The notes: generated by a model from the sequence alone, not told the origin. 64,000 nucleotides of DNA from Alcaligenaceae bacterium (GCA_013416395.1 JACCEP010000002.1:372001-436000); one strand, 5' to 3'; shown: positions 41,944 through 49,447, counted from the stretch's first letter. Made by a program: numbers and translations.

Positions 41944-42153
41944 TCAGCCCCACATCCAGAAAGAGAATTTCAGCGTTGCCCAGATGGTGGCAGCGGTACC
42001 GCCTACATATAGAAAAGCTGGGACGAGTGGGATTTTGTGGCTGTCTTTGGCCCAGCCGCCCTGGCCGTCATAGCGCGAGGTGCGTGGGAATTTCAGTGTG
42101 TGGTTGCTGTGGCTGTAGTCAATGCCACAAGGCCAGTTTGAGCGCTCGTGCAT
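41944..42153 (-). CDS. Small phage membrane protein (69 aa)
   Basis: Start 42153 follows AGGAG by 5 nt; the frame extends upstream to 42204 without a ribosome site. The C-terminal IPLVPAFLYVGGTAATIWATLKFSFWMWG is a transmembrane helix. Function unknown. Confidence 0.65.
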   Translation of the reverse strand: MHERSNWPCGIDYSHSNHTLKFPRTSRYDGQGGWAKDSHKIPLVPAFLYVGGTAATIWATLKFSFWMWG

Positions 42154-42209
42154 GGCGACTCCTGAGTGAGTGGTGAAAAGTGGGGCTCTGCCCAGGCAAG
42201 GCATGTTGA

Positions 42210-42383
42210 TTAAGTGCGAGGGCAGGGCGAGCCGCTTTTCACCTGGCCGGGGTGGGAGACAACTTCTATCCAGTCAGGATGTAGTTTCTCTTTCAGGTAT
42301 GGCCGCCACCACTGCGTGACGTTACCGTCAGGGCTTTGGTATTGGCGCAGGCCGTGTTCGATGAGGATGGTTGAAATCGACAC
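42210..42383 (-). CDS. Phage hypothetical protein (57 aa, GTG start)
   Basis: GTG at 42383 follows AGGAG by 6 nt. The protein (VSISTILIEHGLRQYQ...WWRPYLKEKLHPDWIEVVS) has a compact tryptophan-rich core. Function unknown. It is the first gene of the leftward operon after the leader. Confidence 0.65.
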   Translation of the reverse strand: MSISTILIEHGLRQYQSPDGNVTQWWRPYLKEKLHPDWIEVVSHPGQVKSGSPCPRT

Positions 42384-42404
42384 ATCACTCTCCTATTCGT
42401 TGTC

Positions 42405-42440
42405 ATCCGCAGCGGCACTTTGATAAATGCCGCTGCGGAT
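42405..42440 (-). other. 13-bp perfect hairpin in left-operon leader
   Basis: ATCCGCAGCGGCA / TGCCGCTGCGGAT with a 10-nt loop, 22 nt before the first gene. There is no T-run, so it is probably not a terminator; it could be an antitermination, processing or attenuation element. Confidence 0.6.
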
Positions 42441-42616
42441 GGGCCTGCTTGTCAGGCCACCTCCTGCCGGTCTTCTCCCGGCTGTCATCAAACGGAATAC
42501 CAAAGCCTTCCTTCGATTCTTGGCTGGTATGACGCGACGTAATGCTGCGTCAAGCCCACAGGGCCCCATTGCTGAGGGTCTGCTTTCGCCCGGGTTTCTG
42601 TCCGGACGGTCTCGGT

Positions 42617-42628
42617 TGTTAAAGAGCA
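42617..42628 (-). promoter_or_regulatory. boxA-like antitermination element (nut-like)
   Basis: On the minus strand the leader reads TGCTCTTTAACA, identical to the ribosomal-operon boxA as I recall it. It lies about 55-66 nt after the predicted start of the left promoter, as a lambda nutL would. Confidence 0.65.
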
Positions 42629-42689
42629 ATGACTGCCATCCGCCTTCACCCTCCTTCAGGGATGAGATGTTTTGTCGGACACTGAGAGA

Positions 42690-42731
42690 ATATTAGCGCC
42701 GCTGTTTATATATGTCAACAGCGGCGCTAAT
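42690..42731 (-). promoter_or_regulatory. PL-like promoter with two repressor operators
   Basis: On the minus strand TTGACA (42718-42713), 17-bp spacer and TAATAT (42695-42690) make a near-consensus sigma-70 promoter. A 15-bp operator AACAGCGGCGCTAAT (42706-42692) covers spacer and -10; a second, inverted copy is at 42717-42731 over the -35. It drives the leftward operon. Confidence 0.8.
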
Positions 42732-42805
42732 TATGATGGCGTATAAAAGAGAATCGTGTGCATTTGGTCCGGGTGTGGCCGCAGTGATCCGTTATTGACA
42801 GACGC

Positions 42806-42827
42806 AAAAAAGCCCTCATGAGAGGGC
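42806..42827 (-). terminator. Terminator of the cI-exonuclease operon
   Basis: Minus strand: GCCCTC-4 nt-GAGGGC followed by a T-run (TTTTTTG). It ends the leftward transcript 44 bp after the 121-residue gene and insulates it from the left promoter. Confidence 0.8.
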
Positions 42828-42870
42828 GAATAGGTCGAGGCGGCTTTTTCTTGAAACGGTTGAAACGGAT

Positions 42871-43236
42871 CTATGGCCCGCCGTACTTATTGACATCATC
42901 TGTGAATACAACAGACATCCCGAACTTGGTGCAGATCAATGTGACTTCACTGTCAGTATTGATCTGCAGATCGTCACCACGAAGGCCTTGCCACATCGCT
43001 AAGTACTGATAAACACCATATTTATTTTTCATTTTTAGTTTCTTTTCTACGCCACCCTTCCACGGCAACGGCACGAGCTCTCCATCGCGGGCTTTACTTG
43101 CCATCTCTGGATCTTCCTTTGCCTTTTCCCTACCGCGTTCCCAGCATGCTATTAGGCCTAAGTCTGGGCCGTGCCAGAGATCATTGGTCTTTAAGTTGCG
43201 CCGCAAAGGCTCACTGGAAAGCCGATATATTTGCAT
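42871..43236 (-). CDS. Unknown protein cotranscribed with cI and exonuclease
   Basis: A 121-residue, highly charged protein (MQIYRLSSEPLRRNLKTNDLWHGPDLGLIACWERG...). No known family is recognised. It has no Shine-Dalgarno of its own and starts 3 nt after the stop of the exonuclease gene, so translation is probably coupled. Position in the lysogeny operon suggests a role in the lysogen such as superinfection exclusion; that is inference. Confidence 0.6.
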   Translation of the reverse strand: MQIYRLSSEPLRRNLKTNDLWHGPDLGLIACWERGREKAKEDPEMASKARDGELVPLPWKGGVEKKLKMKNKYGVYQYLAMWQGLRGDDLQINTDSEVTLICTKFGMSVVFTDDVNKYGGP

Positions 43237-43239
43237 GGC

Positions 43240-43929
43240 TTACGGTCTAGATATGTTGTTCAAAAACCTTCTCACCAAACCGGCGTCTTCCGTTTCGTGC
43301 CCTTGCTTGTTTGAGTGCTCATGGTTATGTTGCGTGATGGTTGCTGCGCCTGGGTATTGCGTCAATAATTTTTTACGCTTTTTTGCGAGCGCAACAAGGT
43401 GGGGAAGGCCAGTCTGTAAGTCGCTTTTTTGAATGGCGGCAAAGACTCCCTTAGCATCGTCCAAAGCTCTGTGCTTGGACTCTGTCGATATTTGGTAGAA
43501 AGACAAAATATCTTCTAGTTTTCGACTTTGTACCCCTTGGGCCAACCAATTGATGTTGCTCATCGTGCATACCCAGTGCAAATTCTGCAAGTCTGGATAA
43601 ATCGCGCTAATAAAACGCCGGTCAAATCCTACGTTGTGAGCATATATTTTTTGCGCATCAAGCATGCATGCAGAGATATGCTTATCGTCCAGAAATCGTC
43701 CGCGCACCATATCCATATTGATACCATTGACGCGCTGTGCTGTTTTTCCTATTGGCACGGACGGTTCACGAAACTGGCTATATTCATTAAGTATTTCTAG
43801 AACCTCACCAGTCGATCTGTTGTAGCGAAACATTATGTGGCCGTACTCGATTATCTCGTCATGAGATCTTAGGCCGGTTGTTTCGGTATCAAGCAATAAC
43901 CCGATCTCGATCGGCGTGTTTTTAGCCAT
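43240..43929 (-). CDS. DnaQ-like 3'-5' exonuclease (DEDD fold)
   Basis: A 229-residue protein. ExoI LLLDTETTGL near 12-21, ExoII YAHNVGFDRRFI near 95-106 and ExoIII HRALDDAKGVFA near 153-164 give all four acidic metal ligands and His (DEDDh). There is no polymerase or other domain. It is encoded 109 bp after cI on the same strand and before the shared terminator, so it should be expressed in the lysogen. The start follows AGGGGG; a 16-codon leader frame with its own good site overlaps the start. Confidence 0.85.
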   Translation of the reverse strand: MAKNTPIEIGLLLDTETTGLRSHDEIIEYGHIMFRYNRSTGEVLEILNEYSQFREPSVPIGKTAQRVNGINMDMVRGRFLDDKHISACMLDAQKIYAHNVGFDRRFISAIYPDLQNLHWVCTMSNINWLAQGVQSRKLEDILSFYQISTESKHRALDDAKGVFAAIQKSDLQTGLPHLVALAKKRKKLLTQYPGAATITQHNHEHSNKQGHETEDAGLVRRFLNNISRP

Positions 43930-44038
43930 GCAATGCCCCCTGAGAATTGGTTATTGGTGCGATCCTTCTCATACCCTTCTCCTCACATTTTTGAATGACT
44001 GATAAAGTTTCGTTACTTCATAAGCAAAAAGAAGTCTG

Positions 44039-44812
44039 CTATCCCTTTCGTAGGGTCCACCAAGCAAGCACTTTGCCGCAGACGACGATAGAGTCCCCAA
44101 CGCGACTCAAGTCATGGCGTTCTTCGTCTGGATATTCGGCTGTGTTGTCGCTGCGAATGATTAAAGTTCCGTTGCTTAAGATCATCGCCTTCTTAAGAAT
44201 GAATCTGCCGGCCACGTCCAACACATAGATCCCCGCCGTTTCAATGCTGCGGCACTCTATATCTACAAACACGAGATCTTTGTCATTGATAGTAGGGGCC
44301 ATGCTGTTGCCATTTCCGGTCAGGACTTTAATCCGTGCTGGGTTTGTGGCTCCAACCTCTTGACGCACCCATTGCTCCAGCACATCGAGGTGCTGAACTA
44401 TTTGTATTGGCTCGTTGATGAGGGCGCCTGCACCCATCGATGGGCGGGGCGAAAGATGCTCAAGTCGTATGTAACCTTCTGGAGGACGATCCGCAGCCCT
44501 TCCGTAGTGTGAGGTTACTTTTCTGATTTGCGTTATTGGAGCTTGGCTAAGAGCAATCTTCCCGGCCTCTGCCGCCAGACGTGGGCTGAAATCATCAATC
44601 CTGCATCCGAGCCCGTGAGCAAATCCCACTGCTGCCTTTAGGCTCAAGGCAGATCGGCCAGCAAGAAAATTTCCTACGGCCGCTTGATTTCCTATCTCGT
44701 ATGTTTCGCCAAACACTTCTTGCGTGCTTGGTTTCTTTTCATCCCAAATTGCTCTGAGTTTTTTCGCCTCAAGGCGATGTTCGTCGGTGATTTTTGCTTT
44801 TTTAGAGTCCAT
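44039..44812 (-). CDS. CI-type repressor (XRE HTH plus S24 peptidase)
   Basis: A 257-residue repressor. N-terminal helix-turn-helix (about 38-70) binds operators. The C-terminal S24/LexA-like domain has Ser170 (GNGNSMAPT) and Lys207/208 (GRFILKKAM), with a self-cleavage Ala-Gly bond at 128-129. RecA-stimulated cleavage after DNA damage would induce the prophage. It is read leftward from the switch region between two operators and probably drives expression of the two genes after it. A weak promoter (TTTCAC-18-TAATGT) ends only 6 nt before its ATG. Confidence 0.92.
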   Translation of the reverse strand: MDSKKAKITDEHRLEAKKLRAIWDEKKPSTQEVFGETYEIGNQAAVGNFLAGRSALSLKAAVGFAHGLGCRIDDFSPRLAAEAGKIALSQAPITQIRKVTSHYGRAADRPPEGYIRLEHLSPRPSMGAGALINEPIQIVQHLDVLEQWVRQEVGATNPARIKVLTGNGNSMAPTINDKDLVFVDIECRSIETAGIYVLDVAGRFILKKAMILSNGTLIIRSDNTAEYPDEERHDLSRVGDSIVVCGKVLAWWTLRKG

Positions 44813-44846
44813 TGTTAAACATTACCAGCACTAATGATTTATGTGA

Positions 44847-44888
44847 AACAGCGGCGCTGTTGACTTGGTTAAACAGCGGCGCTAATAT
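44847..44888 (+). promoter_or_regulatory. PR-like promoter with two repressor operators
   Basis: TTGACT (44860-44865), 17 bp, TAATAT (44883-44888), mirror of the left promoter. Operators: AACAGCGGCGCTGTT (44847-44861, perfect dyad) and AACAGCGGCGCTAAT (44872-44886, in spacer and -10). They are 25 bp apart, centre to centre. The -10 ends 6 nt before the cro ATG. Confidence 0.82.
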
Positions 44889-44894
44889 TACGGC

Positions 44895-45113
44895 ATGAGC
44901 CATATACATTTCATCCGAAAAAAGATGGGCATCACTCAGTCAGAGCTGGCTATTGGCATTGGTGTGACGCAAGGGAATATCTCGCACTACGAGAAAGGAC
45001 AGACCGTGCCGCCGGAAGTAGCAGCGCGGCTGATTGGTTTCGCGCAAACGCTAGGCATGTCATTAACGTTTGACGATATCTACCGTCCCACCAAAGAGGC
45101 TGAGCATGCATAG
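44895..45113 (+). CDS. Cro-like XRE repressor
   Basis: A 72-residue helix-turn-helix protein (MGITQSELAIGIGVTQGNISHYEKGQ). It is first in the rightward early operon, opposite to cI. There is no Shine-Dalgarno, and the -10 element lies 6 nt before ATG, so the mRNA is predicted to be leaderless. It would compete with CI for the same operators and favour lytic growth. Confidence 0.88.
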   Translation: MSHIHFIRKKMGITQSELAIGIGVTQGNISHYEKGQTVPPEVAARLIGFAQTLGMSLTFDDIYRPTKEAEHA

Positions 45114-45114
45114 T

Positions 45115-45315
45115 TCAATGCACCGACGCGGCCAGCGCAGGCGATTCGCCGCGCTGCGCACCAAATTGCAGTCGTGCATAAACGCCATCCACATGGTCAT
45201 CGGTTGGCTCGGTGAACGCCTGGTAAGCAATGTCGATGGCGAGCTCAAGCATCAGGTCGTCTTCGCGCCGCAGGGCGCGTTCAAGGGCAGGTGTCTTAGG
45301 CGCAATCAAATTCAT
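45115..45315 (-). CDS. Small antisense-strand phage gene (possible)
   Basis: A minus-strand frame of 66 residues (MNLIAPKTPALERALRREDDLMLELAIDIAYQ...) has codon use and acidic helical character of real coding. It lies between cro and the cII-like gene, on the opposite strand. The frame extends to 45420 but no strong ribosome site supports any start. It may be an antisense regulator or an accident; uncertain. Confidence 0.4.
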   Translation of the reverse strand: MNLIAPKTPALERALRREDDLMLELAIDIAYQAFTEPTDDHVDGVYARLQFGAQRGESPALAASVH

Positions 45316-45432
45316 TTTGTTAGTCCGTGTCATAGCGGTTAATAGGTGCTGGGCTGAGGAGCCCGGCGTATTGATAGTGTCCAGCGTTACGTACGCAATG
45401 ACACGCAGAACATTTTGCATAGGGTTGCAGAT

Positions 45433-45750
45433 ATGACTATTTCAACGATTTCGACGCCGCCAAGAGCGCGCGTCACGGCCGAGAAGGTGCTTCGCGATGC
45501 GCTGTCCGATAAGAAGCGTCGCGACAGCATTGCGCTTGCCGCTGGATGGAAGGATGCATCCAGCGCCGCCAGTCGCGTGCTTTCAGGACAACAGGGGTTA
45601 CCTCTTGATCGTCTGGATGACATTCTGACCGAAGCTGGGTTGACCATCGTCACGCCCAGTTATCTGGACTGGCTCGCTAAGGGCGCGATCATCGGCGCCC
45701 ATTGTTGGTGTGAGCGCAATTCCATGGGCACCTGTGGCGTAAATATTTAA
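45433..45750 (+). CDS. CII-like transcriptional activator
   Basis: A 105-residue protein with the CII-type helix-turn-helix (VLRDALSDKKRRDSIALAAGWKDASSAASRVLSGQQGLPLDRLDDIL). In lambda, CII sets the lysogenic choice and turns on the cI and int promoters. Start 45433 follows AGGG; six extra codons upstream lack support. The C-terminus has clustered cysteines (HCWCERNSMGTC), unlike lambda CII. Confidence 0.75.
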   Translation: MTISTISTPPRARVTAEKVLRDALSDKKRRDSIALAAGWKDASSAASRVLSGQQGLPLDRLDDILTEAGLTIVTPSYLDWLAKGAIIGAHCWCERNSMGTCGVNI

Positions 45751-45764
45751 AACTGGAGGCAGGT

Positions 45765-46076
45765 TTGAAAGGTATTCAGCGAAGGATTGGTCCAGGTAGG
45801 CCCAGGGGGCAGGTTTCCCGTGAGATTCTGGTCGTGTTACGGCGTAATGGGCCTATGACGGCACGAGAGCTCGCGTTATATCTTCAGTTGACGGTTAACG
45901 TTGCCGAATTCACATGCAGTCGTTTGGCTTCGAGTGGTGATGTTGAAGTGGTTGATCGGGTAAATCGCGCCTGGTCAAATCGCCGTGTGAGTCTTTATGG
46001 GGTCGCTCCAAAAGCGACAGGCTGTCTTCCGACTTCGTTCATCTTTGATGAAGTTCCGGCCGAGGCCGGCGCATGA
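45765..46076 (+). CDS. Winged-helix protein, TTG start
   Basis: A 103-residue basic protein. Residues 15-60 (GQVSREILVVLRRNGPMTARELALYLQLTVNVAEF...) look like a winged helix that follows a MarR- or replication-type layout. GGAGG lies 5 nt before TTG. It overlaps the primase-helicase gene by 4 bp, so it may take part in replication initiation; inference. Confidence 0.65.
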   Translation: MKGIQRRIGPGRPRGQVSREILVVLRRNGPMTARELALYLQLTVNVAEFTCSRLASSGDVEVVDRVNRAWSNRRVSLYGVAPKATGCLPTSFIFDEVPAEAGA

Positions 46077-48430
46077 AACGATCGTTGGACTTTAAAGCGA
46101 TTGCCCAGGCAGCACTCAACAGCGCAGAAGCGCTTGTGCCAGACTGGCTGTCTTCTGGGCATCGCGACGGGCACGAGTGGCGCTGCGGCAACCTGCGTGG
46201 TGATGCGGGCAAATCACTGGCGGTCAATCTGTCCACAGGTGTTTGGGCCGACTTCTCTACCGATGAGCGCGGTGGTGACCTGATATCACTGTATGCGGCC
46301 ATATTTACGGGCAACAACCAGCTCGACGCAGCCAAGCAGCTTGCCGAACGTCTGCACATGCATCACGAGACGACGAGCGCACCAGCCAAGGGTGAGCGTG
46401 CGCCTGTCAAAAAACGCAGAAGCACCTGGGCGCCTATTGTTCCGGTGCCGGGTGATGCTACTACGCCACCCGTAGCGCACCCAGTGCGTGGCGTCGCGCA
46501 GATGCGTTGGACTTACCACGACCAGGACGGGCAGATTCTTGGCTACGTTCATCGTTTTCAAACGTCTGATGGTGGTAAAGAGATTCTGCCGTGCGTGTGG
46601 GCCAAAGACAGCGAGTCAGGCAAAACAGATTGGCGCTGGATGCAGTTTCCCGAACCACGGCCATTGTATGGCTTGCCGCATTTGACCGGCGAGCGTGAAT
46701 ACGTGTTGGTGGTCGAAGGCGAAAAATGCGTCGATGCCGCGCATGCGGCGCTCGGCAAGTGGTTTGAGGTTGTATCCTGGCCGGGTGGCAGCAAGGCGGT
46801 GCAAAAGGTTTTCTGGGGCTCGCTGGTAGGGCGCAAGGTCATTCTCTGGCCAGACTGTGACGCCAAGGTTGATAACGATGGTGCGCTGCTGCCTGAGTTT
46901 CCAGAGCAAGGCAAGCAAAGCCAGCCAGGCATTAAAGCGGTTGAAGAAATAGCCAAAATACTGCTCGGGCTGGGCTGCACCGTGCGTATCGTCAAGGTGC
47001 CTGCGCCGGGAGAGTTGCCCGATGGCTGGGATGTGGCCGATGCGTTTGAAGAAGGGCGCGAGCCTGAGACCGTCAAGGATTGGGTTCTCAAGAGCTTACG
47101 TGAACCCCTTCACGCGATAGAACCCGCGCCTGCGCAAGCGGTTATGGGGTCTTCCACCCCTGAGCCGGCTATCGCCACAAAGCCATGGCAGCTACAGCTT
47201 ATTAAAAAGCCGCGCGGGGGCTATGAGGATTGCAAAGAAAACGTCGCTATTGCGTTGGAAGGCCACCCGCAGCTGCAGGGCTTGATTGGGTTTAATGAAT
47301 TCTCAGCGCGTATAGAAAAACGCCATACACCACCCTGGGACACGTCTGATGGCGAGTGGACAGCGGGAGACGATCTCGAACTATCCATGTGGTTGGGGGT
47401 CAAGCAGGAACTACTTTTCCGAGCGAAGTCCGCCATTGAGGACGGTGTGCAGCTGGTGGCCAACAGAAACAAGTTTCACCCAGTGCGCGATTGGCTCAAG
47501 TCGCTCGAGTGGGATGGCATCGATCGTCTTGAAATCTGGATGCGTGATTGCCTGGGCGTTCAGGACAGTACTTACAGTCGTCTTGTGGGCAGGCTCTGGA
47601 TGCTGCAGGCTGTGAATAGGATCCTGAACCCAGGCTGCAAGGGCGACTATGTGTTGATTCTGGAGGGCACACAAGGCCTCATGAAATCTAGCGCCTTGCA
47701 CGCGTTGGGCGGTGAATGGTTCTCGGATGCACCGCTCGACCTGAATAGCAAAGATGCGTTCATGTCGATCAATGGCACATGGATTTATGAGATTGCTGAG
47801 CTGGACGCCTTTAATCGCACTGAGGCCACGCGCATCAAGGCGTTCTTGACGCAGGCACAAGACCGGTACCGACCACCTTATGGCTCGCGCATGGTCACCC
47901 AGTTGCGCCAGACGGTGTTCGCCGCCACGACCAATAACTTCGAATACCACAAAGACCCTACCGGCAATAGGCGGTTCTGGTCCGTGTTGTGCACGAAGGT
48001 GCGCCTAGACCTCATTAAACAGGTCAGAGAGCAGCTTTTTGCGCAAGCGGTCTATGAGGTCCAGGAGGGTGCACGAGTCTATCCGACACGTGAGCAGGAG
48101 ACGCTGTACATCGTGCCAGAGCAACAGATGCGTGAGCTTGTAGATCCTTGGCATGAGGCAATTGCCTTGTGGCTGGAGATGCCAGAGCGCTCGATGGTCA
48201 AACGTTTCACCTCGACGGACATTCTGACCGGTGCGATCAAGATGGAGATCGCCAAGATCGACGGCCAGAGATCAGCCACGACGCGTGTTGGGTCAATCAT
48301 GATGCGCCTAGGGTGGCGCAAGGTGCGTGAGTCTACGGGCCCACGCACGTATTTCTACGAGCGTCCGGAAAAGCCTTCCGACAGCGCAAGCCAGACCTCG
48401 GGGCAAGAGCATGAAGCACTGCCCATCTAA
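46073..48430 (+). CDS. Phage primase-helicase (Toprim plus VapE/D5-like helicase)
   Basis: A 785-residue replication protein. The N-terminus resembles a CHC2-type primase start (HEWRCGNLRGDAGKSLAVNLSTGVWADFSTDERGGDLISL). A Toprim core follows near 211 (VLVVEGEKCVDAAHAAL). The C-terminal half is VapE-like helicase, with P-loop LEGTQGLMKSS near 532 and FAATTNNFEYHKDPTGNRRFW. It would unwind and prime phage DNA. A repeat cluster fit for an origin lies just after it. Confidence 0.88.
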   Translation: MKRSLDFKAIAQAALNSAEALVPDWLSSGHRDGHEWRCGNLRGDAGKSLAVNLSTGVWADFSTDERGGDLISLYAAIFTGNNQLDAAKQLAERLHMHHETTSAPAKGERAPVKKRRSTWAPIVPVPGDATTPPVAHPVRGVAQMRWTYHDQDGQILGYVHRFQTSDGGKEILPCVWAKDSESGKTDWRWMQFPEPRPLYGLPHLTGEREYVLVVEGEKCVDAAHAALGKWFEVVSWPGGSKAVQKVFWGSLVGRKVILWPDCDAKVDNDGALLPEFPEQGKQSQPGIKAVEEIAKILLGLGCTVRIVKVPAPGELPDGWDVADAFEEGREPETVKDWVLKSLREPLHAIEPAPAQAVMGSSTPEPAIATKPWQLQLIKKPRGGYEDCKENVAIALEGHPQLQGLIGFNEFSARIEKRHTPPWDTSDGEWTAGDDLELSMWLGVKQELLFRAKSAIEDGVQLVANRNKFHPVRDWLKSLEWDGIDRLEIWMRDCLGVQDSTYSRLVGRLWMLQAVNRILNPGCKGDYVLILEGTQGLMKSSALHALGGEWFSDAPLDLNSKDAFMSINGTWIYEIAELDAFNRTEATRIKAFLTQAQDRYRPPYGSRMVTQLRQTVFAATTNNFEYHKDPTGNRRFWSVLCTKVRLDLIKQVREQLFAQAVYEVQEGARVYPTREQETLYIVPEQQMRELVDPWHEAIALWLEMPERSMVKRFTSTDILTGAIKMEIAKIDGQRSATTRVGSIMMRLGWRKVRESTGPRTYFYERPEKPSDSASQTSGQEHEALPI

Positions 48431-48533
48431 AACACTCATGGGCGCTGTGCCCGTCAATCTTACGCACTTCCAGGGATGGGTGGCGATGACGCGTATTCGC
48501 GTTTTCACGTCGCGCCCGAAAAGGACGGACGTA

Positions 48534-48766
48534 AGGTTAGACGGCCAAGACCCGCATGAACAGTGGCCCCGTCTAACCTCCTAACCTGTCCTACCAATTT
48601 CCTCGCGTACGCGTATACGTGTGCGCGTGAGACGTGAACAACCACATATTGCTATTCACTTTTAAGTTTCTATTTCAATCAAAAAGGTTAGGAGGTTAGA
48701 CAGAATGAGTATTGATGCGGCTTTCCGGCGTCTAACCTGCCGTCCTACCAGCTTAGCAGGTTGGAC
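48534..48766. repeat. Origin-like cluster of AGGTTAGAC repeats
   Basis: The 9-mer AGGTTAGAC or its complement occurs at 48534, 48571, 48693 and 48730, with shorter copies at 48581 and 48685 and a variant at 48758. GTCTAACCTCCTAACCT at 48571-48587 is repeated perfectly inverted at 48685-48701, flanking a 97-bp spacer that is AT-rich on its right side. It lies in the 340-bp gap after the primase-helicase gene, which holds no gene I can support. Confidence 0.7.
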
Positions 48767-48769
48767 GGT

Positions 48770-48964
48770 ATGAGTAAGAGCCTGCGAGACCAGATGCCTG
48801 AGACAACAGCGTTCATCGATTCGCTGCGTGAGGCATTCGGCGCTGAGATGATCAATGAGCAAATCAGAAAAGGTTTGAAGGGTGAAGCCACGTTCTATGC
48901 CAGCGAGAACGGCCATGAGCTGGGTACACCATGGATGCAAGGGGAAGAAAATGCGAAGGATTGA
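48770..48964 (+). CDS. Phage hypothetical protein (64 aa)
   Basis: MSKSLRDQMPETTAFIDSLREAFGAEMINEQIRKGLKGE... An acidic helical protein; the sequence GATFYASENGHELGTPW-like end is common in phage replication regions. Weak ribosome site; a TTG at 48761 in frame is possible. Overlaps the Q-like gene by 14 bp. Confidence 0.6.
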   Translation: MSKSLRDQMPETTAFIDSLREAFGAEMINEQIRKGLKGEATFYASENGHELGTPWMQGEENAKD

Positions 48965-49337
48965 TTGGGTAGATAAGCTGCTGCACGAGTGGGCAGCATG
49001 GCGTTTGGCGGGGTCAGGCGGGTACTTTGGCTCGGCATACCATGACTATGACCGTGTCGACAACAACCCGGTGGCTGCTGTGGTCGAGTTCAGCATCGAG
49101 CAAGAGGCAGCCGCCATGCGTATCGACGGTGCTCTGGCCAGCCTTCCTGCGGAACTGTCCGACACGGTGGTGGCCGTCTACACATGGGAAGGCGGCATGG
49201 GTGTTGTCACGGCAAAGCTGCGTGTGACGCGTGCCACCGTGCACAGGCGTCTGTGTAACGCGGACATTCGGATATCGGCCTGGTTGGAAACGCAGCGCGT
49301 GATTGCACAAAACACAGAGAGGTGCAGGCTGGTGTAG
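48951..49337 (+). CDS. Q-like antitermination/late regulator
   Basis: A 128-residue protein (MRRIDWVDKLLHEWAAWRLAGSGGYFGSAYHDYDR...) with a C-terminal helix-turn-helix (GVVTAKLRVTRATVHRRLCNADIRI) in the layout of the phage antiterminator Q family (sigma region 4-like). It follows AGGGGAAG. A promoter-like region and strong terminator lie just after it, and all late genes follow, which is the expected Q target. The role is inferred. Confidence 0.65.
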   Translation: MRRIDWVDKLLHEWAAWRLAGSGGYFGSAYHDYDRVDNNPVAAVVEFSIEQEAAAMRIDGALASLPAELSDTVVAVYTWEGGMGVVTAKLRVTRATVHRRLCNADIRISAWLETQRVIAQNTERCRLV

Positions 49338-49415
49338 AAATAATTATGCAAGTTATACCGAATGGGTCATAATCCGCTATATTAGGGAATCGTCGCGTCA
49401 AGGGCGATTAGGCAA

Positions 49416-49447
49416 AAGCTCAGAACCTCACGGCTCTGGGCTTTTTT
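49416..49447 (+). terminator. Terminator upstream of late genes (tR'-like)
   Basis: The inverted repeat AGCTCAGAACC / CGGCTCTGGGCT with 3-nt loop (some G-T pairs) ends in TTTTTT. It stands about 80 bp after the Q-like gene and 95 bp before the HNH gene, so late transcription must pass it by antitermination. Confidence 0.75.

Noticed and set aside
39290-42260. Short similar stretch GGGAGACAACTTC at about 39292 and 42256
   Set aside because: Only 13 bp, in unrelated contexts; no wider repeat structure could be supported.
42393-42629. 78-codon minus-strand frame in the left-operon leader
   Set aside because: Overlaps the hairpin and boxA leader; basic, unconserved-looking and without a ribosome site.
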